Shown: one piece after another, positions 17,985 through 25,615 of the stretch
Numbering within the stretch: position 1 is the first letter of the stretch
Layout: every line of letters starts with the position of its first letter
From: an uncultured Saprospiraceae bacterium
Lineage (GTDB): Bacteria > Bacteroidota > Bacteroidia > Chitinophagales > Saprospiraceae
Assembly: GCA_938041445.1 (NCBI GenBank)
Contig: CALISO010000130.1
Span: forward strand, 1 to 47,775
DNA length: 47,775 bases
Direction: 5' to 3'
Translations under genes and position numbers: made by a program
Notes under the pieces: generated by a model
Database searches by the model: none
What the model was told of the DNA's origin: nothing
The model's input: the letters and a program-made list of their open reading frames with translations, nothing else

Positions 17985-19073
17985 ATGCTCAATAAATATG
18001 CCCAGCTCCTCACTCGATATAGTCTCTATCTCAAGCCAGGAGAAAAACTCTTTATCAGATCCACTACACTCGGAGAACCACTAGTCAGAGAAGTTTATCG
18101 TGAAGCACTGAAGTTAGGTGCTATCGTCGAGTATGAATTGAGCATGCGAGACTCGAGTAAGATCTTATTCGAAGAAGGAAATAACGATGCCTTACTTCAT
18201 ACACCGACTTTATACGACAAAGCGATGAGAGAGTTTGATGCCTATCTCTTCATCAGAGCTCCTTATAATCTGATGGATACGGTCGAGTCAGATCCAAAAA
18301 GACAAAAAATCAGACAGTCGGCAGTCGCTGAAGCAAGCAAAATCTATTTCACTAGGACAGGTGATGGAGATATGAAACGTAGCCTCTGCCAATACCCCAC
18401 TAATGCCAATGCGCAGATGGCTGGAATGTCACTAGATGATTATGAACGATTCATATATGATGCTTGCTATCTCTATGAAGATGATCCAGCCTCTCACTGG
18501 CAAGCGCTTAGTCATAAGCAACAAGGTATTGTTGACTATCTTAATCAAGTCTCTTGGATGCGATACAAGGCAAGTCATACAGATATTCAGTTCAACGTAG
18601 AAGGTCGTAAGTGGATCAACTCGGATGGTAAGACTAATATGCCTAGTGGAGAAGTCTTCTCTGCACCAATCGAAGATAGTGTACAAGGTAAGGTACACTT
18701 CACCTACCCTAGTGTCTATCGTGGAGTGGAGGTAGAAGGTATCACATTGACAGTTGACCAAGGAAAAATCGTCAATTACTCTGCAGAGAAAGGACAAGAA
18801 TTACTTGACCAAATCTTTATGATTCAAGGTGCTGATATGTTTGGAGAAGTTGCCATTGGTACCAACACTCAGATCAAAAGAGCAACAAAAAATATCCTCT
18901 TCGATGAAAAAATTGGTGGTACAATCCATATGGCTGTTGGTCAAAGCTACTATCAATGTGGTGGTAAGAATAACTCATCTATCCACTGGGATATGATCAC
19001 AGATATGAGCAAGGACGGACAAATCTTTGCTGATGGTAAATTGATCTATGAGAAGGGGCAGTTTTTGATTTGA
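17985..19073 (+). CDS. M29-family aminopeptidase
   Basis: A 362-residue metallo-aminopeptidase of the thermophilic-aminopeptidase (AmpS/AmpT) type. The N-terminus Y-A-Q-L-L-T-R-Y-S-L-Y-L-K-P-G-E-K (from residue 4) and T-L-G-E-P-L-V-R-E-V-Y-R are diagnostic. The C-terminal part carries E-V-A-I-G-T-N and S-S-I-H-W-D-M-I, which hold the expected metal-binding Glu, His and Asp residues. The frame can be extended to a TTG at 17961, but the ATG at 17985 gives the usual M-L-x-K-Y-A start and is preferred. It removes N-terminal amino acids from peptides in the cytoplasm. Confidence 0.93.
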   Translation: MLNKYAQLLTRYSLYLKPGEKLFIRSTTLGEPLVREVYREALKLGAIVEYELSMRDSSKILFEEGNNDALLHTPTLYDKAMREFDAYLFIRAPYNLMDTVESDPKRQKIRQSAVAEASKIYFTRTGDGDMKRSLCQYPTNANAQMAGMSLDDYERFIYDACYLYEDDPASHWQALSHKQQGIVDYLNQVSWMRYKASHTDIQFNVEGRKWINSDGKTNMPSGEVFSAPIEDSVQGKVHFTYPSVYRGVEVEGITLTVDQGKIVNYSAEKGQELLDQIFMIQGADMFGEVAIGTNTQIKRATKNILFDEKIGGTIHMAVGQSYYQCGGKNNSSIHWDMITDMSKDGQIFADGKLIYEKGQFLI

Positions 19074-19084
19074 TATCAAATCAA
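19065..19084. repeat. perfect 20-base palindrome over the aminopeptidase stop codon
   Basis: TTGATTTGATATCAAATCAA is its own reverse complement and contains the TGA stop at 19071-19073. It may act as a transcription or translation stop structure, although with no loop it would fold only as a shorter hairpin. It could also be a protein-binding site. No T-tract follows it on the plus strand. Confidence 0.45.
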
Positions 19085-19309
19085 TACTTCATTGTCAGTC
19101 CATACCAACTGAGACTTCAATTTAGCACATCTTTACCCATCTCTGTACCTCTATCTGATTGCTTCGGCTAATAAATCACAAGCCTCTTGAGAACCTCTAT
19201 CGGAATATCATACAAACACGTAATTGTAGTAAGTATCTTGGAAGCTATCGTACTCATCTATGAAGACTAGCCCATCTTAAAGATCAGCCTCAGGGAAATA
19301 CCCTAACTA

Positions 19310-19723
19310 CTAATGTGGCAATTTATTCCTTACTGCACCATACACAAATGTACCTAGCGTAGCACTTGCAATGACAATCAAGATTGCCCATATTCCATGA
19401 CCTAGAAGTGTAAACATTGGTCCAGGACATGCACCAGTCATTGCCCAACCGAGACCGAATATCGTACCGCCAATCAAGTACCGAGGAATACTGAAATCCT
19501 TTGATGGTATATTGATTTCTTCACCAGAGATATTTTTCATTTTTGACCGCTTCATCAAGAAGGTCACGATGGCTCCGAATATGACAGCAGTCCCAATAAT
19601 GCCATACATATGGAAGCTCTCGAATCTGAACATTTCTTGAATTCGAAACCAACTCACAGCTTCTGACTTAGTCATTACGATGCCGAAGAGAATTCCTACT
19701 AATATATATTTGATGTATTTCAT
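19310..19723 (-). CDS. half-size YeeE/YedE sulfur-transport permease (GACPG half)
   Basis: A 137-residue membrane protein with about four hydrophobic segments (residues 4-18, 40-58, 81-98, 108-130). G-W-A-M-T-G-A-C-P-G-P (92-102, with C99) is the signature of the C-terminal half of YeeE/YedE (TsuA-like) permeases, in which conserved cysteines pass thiosulfate or other sulfur species across the inner membrane. The protein is half the length of a full TsuA, and its upstream neighbour carries the other signature, so the two probably form one transporter. It is the last gene of the persulfide operon, 30 bases after that neighbour. Confidence 0.88.
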   Translation of the reverse strand: MKYIKYILVGILFGIVMTKSEAVSWFRIQEMFRFESFHMYGIIGTAVIFGAIVTFLMKRSKMKNISGEEINIPSKDFSIPRYLIGGTIFGLGWAMTGACPGPMFTLLGHGIWAILIVIASATLGTFVYGAVRNKLPH

Positions 19724-19753
19724 TGTATTGCGCTTTTGTGTTGTTTGGGAGTT

Positions 19754-20338
19754 TTATGAGAGTTGCAGGATAACTGGCAAGATAAACCATGTCATAGCTA
19801 GTCCACCAATAAAGAATCCGATGACAGCGATTAATGATGGCAACTGCAGATTAGACAGGCCACTGATCGCATGTCCTGAAGTACATCCTCCTGCATATCT
19901 CGTCCCAAATCCGATTAAAAATCCACCAACAATCAAAATGATTAAGTTGGCAACAGACCCTAGATTGGAAATACCAAATATTTCAGAAGGAGCATAACCA
20001 GTACCTTCACTCAGTGTCTGTGGCGTACTGATGCCTACTTCTGCAAGAGCTGCTTGTGTTGAGACAGAAATCTGCACCGGCTCAGGACTCATCAAGTAAG
20101 TGGTAGCAATGAATCCTCCGATCACTGCTCCGCCGATAAAGACTAGATTCCAGATTTGTGATTTCCAATCATAGTTGAAAAAACTGATTTTATTACCCGC
20201 TCCTCCGATAGCACAGAGAGTTCTGAGATTGGAAGACACCCCAAAGGAGCCTCCAAACCAAGTGAGTAAAAACATCACGAGAACTATCATCGCTCCAGAT
20301 ATAGACCAATGCCAAGGTTGTGATATAAATTCAATCAT
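19754..20338 (-). CDS. half-size YeeE/YedE sulfur-transport permease (GCTSGH half)
   Basis: A 194-residue membrane protein with hydrophobic segments at about 14-29, 64-82, 128-146 and 165-190. R-Y-A-G-G-C-T-S-G-H (147-156, with C152) is the N-terminal-half signature of the YeeE/YedE family, and a further cysteine is at 42. It pairs logically with the GACPG-bearing half downstream. Together they are likely to move thiosulfate, sulfide or persulfide sulfur across the inner membrane. In other bacteria such paired genes sit beside persulfide dioxygenase genes, as here. The gap to the methyltransferase gene is 23 bases. Confidence 0.88.
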   Translation of the reverse strand: MIEFISQPWHWSISGAMIVLVMFLLTWFGGSFGVSSNLRTLCAIGGAGNKISFFNYDWKSQIWNLVFIGGAVIGGFIATTYLMSPEPVQISVSTQAALAEVGISTPQTLSEGTGYAPSEIFGISNLGSVANLIILIVGGFLIGFGTRYAGGCTSGHAISGLSNLQLPSLIAVIGFFIGGLAMTWFILPVILQLS

Positions 20339-20361
20339 AGTATGTTGTATTTAGTCTCTTA

Positions 20362-20958
20362 TTATTTAATAATGATGCCTTCCACAAGAGCTGACAGTCC
20401 TTTGTGGTAGTCTCCCTCTGCTAAGATGCGTTCGTTTTCAATGAGGTGAATTTTGGAAAATTGGTCAAAGTCTTTAGTCAAGTTATCTATCGTGTATAGC
20501 ATATCTAGACTACTTGGACCACCTGTACCATAGTCAAGTTGCTTAGGTGTATATCCTTCGATAATGACTCTACCTCCCTCTTTCAATAAAAATCGAAGTG
20601 ATTGATGAAAAGTTTGTCTTACTGATGAAGGTAGATGAATAAAGCAAAGAACGATCACATCAAATGGCACTTCTTCATTCAAATCATAATCGAGTACATT
20701 ACCAATTTGATAATTGAGGTTTACTCCAAGTGTCTCAGCTCTTTTTAATGTTTTTGATTTGCCAACAGCGCTTTGATCAACAGCATAGACATCCCATCCT
20801 TGCTGTGCAGCATAGATAGCATTACGTCCTTCACCTTCTGCCATAAAGAGGACTTTACCTGGAGGTAATATATCGAGTTGCTCTTTGATATAGACATTTG
20901 GCTCTAAGCCATACACCCAATCGACTTCTGAAAATCGCTTGTCCCAGAAATTATCCAT
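20362..20958 (-). CDS. class I SAM-dependent methyltransferase (TehB-like) in the persulfide operon
   Basis: A 198-residue soluble methyltransferase. The start (M-D-N-F-W-D-K-R-F then Y-G-L-E-P-N-V-Y) and V-L-F-M-A-E-G-E-G-R-N-A-I-Y-A-A (about residues 37-52, the SAM-binding glycine-rich motif I) are characteristic of a small TehB-like group. V-Y-A-V-D-Q-S follows as motif II, and V-I-V-L-C-F-I-H-L-P as motif IV. The frame also allows ATGs at 20979 and 20964, but the ATG at 20958 gives an eight-base ATGGATAA overlap with the DUF983 stop and the normal family N-terminus. The substrate is unknown. The context suggests a sulfur or metalloid compound, such as sulfide or a thiol. Confidence 0.85.
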   Translation of the reverse strand: MDNFWDKRFSEVDWVYGLEPNVYIKEQLDILPPGKVLFMAEGEGRNAIYAAQQGWDVYAVDQSAVGKSKTLKRAETLGVNLNYQIGNVLDYDLNEEVPFDVIVLCFIHLPSSVRQTFHQSLRFLLKEGGRVIIEGYTPKQLDYGTGGPSSLDMLYTIDNLTKDFDQFSKIHLIENERILAEGDYHKGLSALVEGIIIK

Positions 20959-21391
20959 TGACATCTTGTTTGTTAACATTTGGCTTCCAAGCTGTATTCT
21001 TTCTCATTTCTATTTTTTCGGAAACTTCCTCTTCAACCTTAGAATCATGCTTTACCATCATATGCAACCAAAGTGACCTCGATCCTCTGAGAAATTTCAA
21101 ATAGGTAACTGCTGTCAATGCTATTGCAATTGCCATAGCTCCGCCAACTGACCACTTGAAGTAAAAGACTAAGACGAGTGTAGGTATCAAGACAAACCAT
21201 GAGCTTAGGATGTATGATAAGAACATAGCACCATAGTAGAATCCAGGTTCAGGAGTAGTGACTTGACCGCAATACTCACACTTCTTAGGCATCTCTAGCG
21301 GTTTACTGAGTTGAAATGGTTTGCTAAATATCGAACCATGTCGACACCTAGGACAACGGTAATTCCACATTGAGTTGAATGAAAATGCCAT
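20951..21391 (-). CDS. DUF983 membrane protein with zinc-ribbon-like start
   Basis: A 146-residue DUF983 protein. The N-terminus carries two CxxC pairs, C13-P-R-C16 and C38-E-Y-C41, which form a zinc-ribbon-like site. Two membrane helices follow, about residues 54-78 and 82-100, then a charged cytoplasmic tail (HDSKVEEEVSEKIEMRK). The function of this family is unknown. Here it lies inside the persulfide operon, 12 bases after the dioxygenase-like gene and overlapping the methyltransferase start by eight bases, so co-translation is likely. Confidence 0.88.
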   Translation of the reverse strand: MAFSFNSMWNYRCPRCRHGSIFSKPFQLSKPLEMPKKCEYCGQVTTPEPGFYYGAMFLSYILSSWFVLIPTLVLVFYFKWSVGGAMAIAIALTAVTYLKFLRGSRSLWLHMMVKHDSKVEEEVSEKIEMRKNTAWKPNVNKQDVNG

Positions 21392-21403
21392 TAGATAATC
21401 TTG

Positions 21404-22813
21404 TTATTTGAGTGTAGTTGGACATACGAAATCTGTCCTAGGAATTGAAGTTTCTTTGATTGCTTTGTAGCCTCCGTTGACCTCGATAAAATTGTGGATG
21501 CCTCTCGATTTGAGAATAGAAGCTGCAATCATTGATCTATATCCACCTGCACAATGCACGTAGAATTCTTCATCTGGAAAAGCTGACAGATGTTCATTGA
21601 TTGTCGATAGAGAAACATTTTTGGCATCTGACACATGAGACGCTGAATATTCATTCGGCTTTCTTACATCATAGATTCTTGATTGATAATCGGTGTAATC
21701 TCGTTCAAATTTTGCAGCAGCGACTCGGTTGACACTTTCCACTTCTTTGCCAGCTGCGATCCAAGCATCGATACCTCCATCAAGATATCCGATCGTCTGA
21801 TCGAATCCTACTCTTGACAATCTCGTAATCGCTTCTTCTTCTCTTCCTTCTGGTGCTATCAAAATGATCGGTTGTTTCACATCGACAACCAAGTCTCCTA
21901 CCCAAGGTGCAAATGAACCATCAAGTCCGATAAATATACTGTTGGGTATATGCTTTTCAGCAAACGCATTTGGAGATCTCACATCTAGAACCAATGCACC
22001 CGATGCATTAGCTGTCATCTCTAATTCATCTGGAGTGAGTGCCTTGGTACCTCGTTCAATGACTTGATCTATGTGATCATAACCTTCTTTATTCAGTTGA
22101 ACATTGATAGGAAAGTAAGCTGGTGGTGCTTCTAATCCATCCGTTACTTCAGCAATGAATTCAGCCTTTGTCATATCGGCTCTCAGAGCATAGTTCATCT
22201 TTTTTTGATTACCTAATGTGTCTACAGTTTCTTTCATCATATTCTTACCACAAGCAGATCCGGCACCATGGGCTGGATACACAATGACTGTATCAGGTAG
22301 AGGCATTATTTTGTTACGAAGACTATCAAAGGCATATCCAGCGAGATCTTCTATCGTCAAGTCGGCACCTTTCTGAGCTAGATCAGGCCGCCCCACGTCT
22401 CCTAAGAATAAAGTATCACCTGTAAATATCGCGTGTTCCTTACCTTCTGAATCTATGACTAAATAGGTAGTGCTTTCCATCGTATGCCCAGGTGTATGCA
22501 GTACTTTGATCTTTATATTGCCTAGAGTAAATATCTCTCCGTCTTTTGCAATGTGAGCATCATAAGTAGGATTCGCATTGGGACCATAGATTATAGGAGC
22601 ACCAGTCTCTTTAGCTAGAGTCACATGACCACTGACAAAGTCTGCATGAAAGTGTGTCTCGAATATATATTTGATCTTTACATCATCTCGCTTAGCTCTG
22701 TCTAGATATGGAGCAACCTCTCTTAGAGGATCTATGATAGCTGCTTCGCCATTACAATAAATGTAGTAAGCCCCCTGCGCCAAACATCCTGTATAGATTT
22801 GTTCAATTGTCAT
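21404..22813 (-). CDS. persulfide dioxygenase-like MBL-fold protein with two rhodanese domains
   Basis: 469 residues, taking the start at the ATG at 22813 (M-T-I-E-Q-I-Y-T-G-C); the frame extends upstream with no family similarity. Residues 1-230 form the metallo-beta-lactamase domain, with H54-F-H56-A-D58, H110 in HTPGHT, D133 in TGDTLF and H182 in YPAHG, as in ETHE1-type persulfide dioxygenases. Residues about 262-360 are rhodanese domain 1, whose active-loop cysteine is replaced (loop reads A-P-E-G-R-E-E). Residues about 372-462 are rhodanese domain 2, with the catalytic C421-A-G-G-Y-R-S loop intact. It would oxidise glutathione-type or other persulfides to sulfite and pass sulfur on. It follows the ArsR gene by 50 bases. 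Confidence 0.93.
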   Translation of the reverse strand: MTIEQIYTGCLAQGAYYIYCNGEAAIIDPLREVAPYLDRAKRDDVKIKYIFETHFHADFVSGHVTLAKETGAPIIYGPNANPTYDAHIAKDGEIFTLGNIKIKVLHTPGHTMESTTYLVIDSEGKEHAIFTGDTLFLGDVGRPDLAQKGADLTIEDLAGYAFDSLRNKIMPLPDTVIVYPAHGAGSACGKNMMKETVDTLGNQKKMNYALRADMTKAEFIAEVTDGLEAPPAYFPINVQLNKEGYDHIDQVIERGTKALTPDELEMTANASGALVLDVRSPNAFAEKHIPNSIFIGLDGSFAPWVGDLVVDVKQPIILIAPEGREEEAITRLSRVGFDQTIGYLDGGIDAWIAAGKEVESVNRVAAAKFERDYTDYQSRIYDVRKPNEYSASHVSDAKNVSLSTINEHLSAFPDEEFYVHCAGGYRSMIAASILKSRGIHNFIEVNGGYKAIKETSIPRTDFVCPTTLK

Positions 22814-22863
22814 ATTGTCTTTTTTAGGTAGAGTGTTGATTAGAGATAAAGTTATGATTGAGT

Positions 22864-23178
22864 TTATATCAATGCACACTTACTCATACATTCGAAAATA
22901 GAAAGTAGCGATCGATCAGCAATCGAGTAAAATACCTGCTTACCTCTTTTAACAGATTCCAATACACCATTATCTTTCATCTTGGCTAGATGATGAGACA
23001 TCATACTGATCTCACATTCGGCACCTATGGATTTGCAGAGGGAGGAGACATCCATCGGAGGATGATCGCGAAGTACTTGGAGTATTTCAAGCTTGACTGG
23101 ATGGGCAAGAACCTTAAGAACTTTTGCGGCCTTAGTCAATTGCTCTCTTGACAGCAGTGATTGATCGATTTTCATCAT
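22864..23178 (-). CDS. ArsR-family regulator, probably persulfide- or thiol-responsive
   Basis: A 104-residue winged-helix repressor. The recognition helix region is E-I-S-M-M-S-H-H-L-A-K-M (56-67), followed by the wing V-L-E-S-V-K-R-G-K-Q-V-F-Y-S (72-85). Cysteines lie at 48, 55, 97 and 101. A pair in the DNA-binding region and one near the C-terminus match the layout by which BigR/SqrR-type persulfide sensors form a sulfur bridge. No classical arsenic-type metal motif (ELCVCDL) is present. It is the first gene of the operon with the dioxygenase, so it probably represses its own operon through the inverted repeat just upstream and releases it when persulfide accumulates. Confidence 0.88.
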   Translation of the reverse strand: MMKIDQSLLSREQLTKAAKVLKVLAHPVKLEILQVLRDHPPMDVSSLCKSIGAECEISMMSHHLAKMKDNGVLESVKRGKQVFYSIADRSLLSIFECMSKCALI

Positions 23179-23197
23179 GCAATAGTATGAACATTTT

Positions 23198-23215
23198 AAT
23201 ACTTATTCAAGTATT
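23198..23215. promoter_or_regulatory. probable operator of the ArsR-type regulator
   Basis: AATACTT-ATTC-AAGTATT is an 18-base inverted repeat with 7-base arms, lying 20 bases upstream of the arsR ATG and 69 bases before the divergent acyltransferase start. A second outer inverted repeat, TATGAA (23186-23191) and TTCATA (23214-23219), brackets it. Position, spacing and AT-rich arms are typical of ArsR/BigR operators. That this ArsR binds here is inference. Confidence 0.6.
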
Positions 23216-23284
23216 CATATAAATTTATTTTAGCGAAGGCTTAGACTATCCATGAGATGATTAGCTTTGTGGACTACTCAGATT

Positions 23285-24409
23285 ATGGTTTATTACATAC
23301 TTAGGATTTTAGTCAGACTGACTTTACAGATGATCTTCAAGAAAGTAGAGGTCACTGGTATCGAGAATATCCCCAAGGATAAACAAGTCATCTTGCTTGG
23401 CAACCACCCTACTGCTTTTATGGAGCCGATCATTTTGGCTTGTTGGATGTTAAATCGGCCACTCAATTTTATGATTCGAGGCGATATGTGGAAGCCTGGA
23501 TTCTTAGCGTGGTTATTGGATAGGATCCATGGTGTACCAGTCTATAGGAAGAGTGAAGGGTTCTCTAGTGCTGATGCAAATGAGAAAACATTCAAGAGAT
23601 GTGCTGACATTATCAATGCGAAAGAGTTGTTGATCATCTTTGCTGAAGGTTCACATGAGATGGTTAGAAGACTTAGACCATTCAAAAAAGGCACTTCAAG
23701 AATTGTGTTACAAGCCTTACAAGCAAAACCGAAAGAAGATATACTAGCTATTCCAGTTGCAGCAACCTACAATGCCCATGCTTCACTACGACGGACAGTG
23801 CATATTGATATAGGAGAAGGTCTACCACTCCGTCAATATGTATCGGAGAACAAACCTGAAACCTTACGTAAAATGACTCAGGCGATGTATGGCCACGTCA
23901 ACCAATATCTTCCAGATATCGATAAAGAAGAAGAAATGCTTTACGAGAAAAAGCTCTATCAACAGGCGGCATTTGGTAAGCCATTTTCGAGGCAATGGAA
24001 AGACGCTGAAAAAGAACTTCAACGATACTCAACTGAGGAACGGAGCCAATTAGCTGCCTCTGTCACTACCAAAGATGAAGACTTAGAAAATAGGACTCTC
24101 AAGTCTCAAATGAGATGGCACCACTGGGCGGCATTAATCCTCTTTGCAATTCCTGCTTTTATAGGAAAGGTACTTCACTTACCAATTACGATGCTGAGCC
24201 ATTTACTATCAAAGAAGTTCGCCAAGAAGAAAATTTTCTTCACTTCAATTTTCACAGCAGTTTCAATGGTAACGACTATAGTCTATTATATCTTATTGGG
24301 AATCATTAGTCTACTCATCTTCGGCCACTTATGGTACTTATTGATTGTTGTTGTCAGTGGGTTAATATCCTTGAGATACTTTGACTTATGGAGAATAGCA
24401 ACTGCTTAG
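23285..24409 (+). CDS. lysophospholipid acyltransferase-family membrane protein
   Basis: 374 residues from the ATG at 23285; a TTG at 23267 is possible but less likely. The acyltransferase domain covers about residues 1-215. Its first motif is N-H-P-T-A-F-M-E-P (40-48), where the usual H-x4-D has methionine at the Asp place and glutamate one residue later. The third motif is F-A-E-G-S (119-123). A long polar helical section follows (about 215-275), and then three hydrophobic segments near the C-terminus (about 275-300, 315-340, 345-365). Relatives transfer acyl chains to lysophosphatidic acid or other acceptors in the inner membrane. It faces away from the persulfide operon and is convergent with the EnvC-like gene, 15 bases apart. 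Confidence 0.8.
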   Translation: MVYYILRILVRLTLQMIFKKVEVTGIENIPKDKQVILLGNHPTAFMEPIILACWMLNRPLNFMIRGDMWKPGFLAWLLDRIHGVPVYRKSEGFSSADANEKTFKRCADIINAKELLIIFAEGSHEMVRRLRPFKKGTSRIVLQALQAKPKEDILAIPVAATYNAHASLRRTVHIDIGEGLPLRQYVSENKPETLRKMTQAMYGHVNQYLPDIDKEEEMLYEKKLYQQAAFGKPFSRQWKDAEKELQRYSTEERSQLAASVTTKDEDLENRTLKSQMRWHHWAALILFAIPAFIGKVLHLPITMLSHLLSKKFAKKKIFFTSIFTAVSMVTTIVYYILLGIISLLIFGHLWYLLIVVVSGLISLRYFDLWRIATA

Positions 24410-24424
24410 GTTTCTAAATGTTGA

Positions 24425-25615
24425 CTATTTCTTGAGCCACTCCTGCGGATTGACCTTACGTTTGCCATCCCATATTTCTAGATGCAACTCAGAGTAGACA
24501 AAGCCAATCTCCTGACCAAGACTGATGGTCTGCCCTACTGAGACACCGATTTCTCGGATAGGAGAATATACATGATAAATACTTCCATCATCAATCAACA
24601 CTAGGCTACCATCCTTGATTGGCTCGATTGTCAACACAGTACCGCCCGAGATGGCATATACTGGTTGTTCTCCATAGACGGCGATATCAATACCGTTGTT
24701 AACTACATACACGTCAGGTAGAGTAGGATGCCGATGCCTTCCAAACCTGCCCACTACTGTACCTTGTACTGGCAATATCTTAGTTTTAGATGCTATGCCA
24801 GGTTGACTAGTGGTAGTTGATTGAGAGGTAGGTGGAGATGCTATTGTCGTCTCAATTACTTGAGGGCGATTGGTCGTTACATCTTTTCGAATGAAGAGTT
24901 CTATGCGTTGATTGATATTATCTTGATAGTTCTTCGACTCTTGAAGCTGTGCTATTAGTTCTTTTTCTTGTTTTTGCAAATCTCTCACAAGCACCTCTTG
25001 TTCTTTGAGTTGCAAGTCTATTGCGAGCTTTTCACTCTTAAGTCTAGCTTGTTGTTTCGCATTTTGCTGTATAGCTACCTCATAACTATGGAGTAAGGTA
25101 TTGGACACAAGTTCTATCTGATTAAAAGCTGACTTTTTCTGGTCGATATAGTGCTTATATTGATCCGCATGTACATTCTCAGTCAATAAACTTGTCAATG
25201 ATTCAGTAGAAAATAGTAAATGGACTGGTGTCACTAGGAGTTGCCTCTTATAGTTGGCAGCGACGATTGTATAGTACTCCAGATTGAGAGAATCTTTGAT
25301 GGTATTGATAGAATCAATCTCAGAGCAAATATCCAAAATATCCAACTCGAACTGCTCTCTCTCTTCCTCAAGCACGGTGACTAGTGCTATCCGATCAGCG
25401 GTATTCTGCTTAATTACTTGAAGCTGTTGAAGTGTGGCATTTTTGGATTCACTGATTTGTGAAAGATATTGACTAGACTGGTCGATCTTATCCTTCAATT
25501 CTTGCTGCTGAATTTGCAGATCTCTGACGAACTGACCATAACTATATTGACAAAAGACTATCAAAGTAAGTCCAAGAACAATGGAAACATAGAGTAATCT
25601 AGTTTTCCCCCACAT
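24425..25615 (-). CDS. EnvC-like protein with degenerate M23 (LytM) domain
   Basis: 396 residues from the ATG at 25615, which gives M-W-G-K-T-R-L-L-Y-V-S and a clean membrane or signal segment; it overlaps the upstream TPR stop by 17 bases. Residues 30-240 form a long coiled coil, the EnvC/PcsB hallmark. A Ser/Thr/Gln linker leads to the C-terminal LytM domain (about 285-396). The metal-binding residues are lost: N-N-G-I-D-I replaces H-x-G-x-D, and L-H-L-E-I replaces H-x-H. Proteins like this do not cut peptidoglycan themselves but activate amidases at the division site. The partner amidase is not in this window. Confidence 0.85.
   Translation of the reverse strand: MWGKTRLLYVSIVLGLTLIVFCQYSYGQFVRDLQIQQQELKDKIDQSSQYLSQISESKNATLQQLQVIKQNTADRIALVTVLEEEREQFELDILDICSEIDSINTIKDSLNLEYYTIVAANYKRQLLVTPVHLLFSTESLTSLLTENVHADQYKHYIDQKKSAFNQIELVSNTLLHSYEVAIQQNAKQQARLKSEKLAIDLQLKEQEVLVRDLQKQEKELIAQLQESKNYQDNINQRIELFIRKDVTTNRPQVIETTIASPPTSQSTTTSQPGIASKTKILPVQGTVVGRFGRHRHPTLPDVYVVNNGIDIAVYGEQPVYAISGGTVLTIEPIKDGSLVLIDDGSIYHVYSPIREIGVSVGQTISLGQEIGFVYSELHLEIWDGKRKVNPQEWLKK

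Noticed and set aside
18432-18797. 121-codon minus-strand frame inside the M29 aminopeptidase gene
   Set aside because: Antisense to a clear aminopeptidase gene; no recognisable domain.
19680-19997. 105-codon plus-strand frame over the two YeeE genes
   Set aside because: Antisense to both permease halves, which carry clear family motifs.
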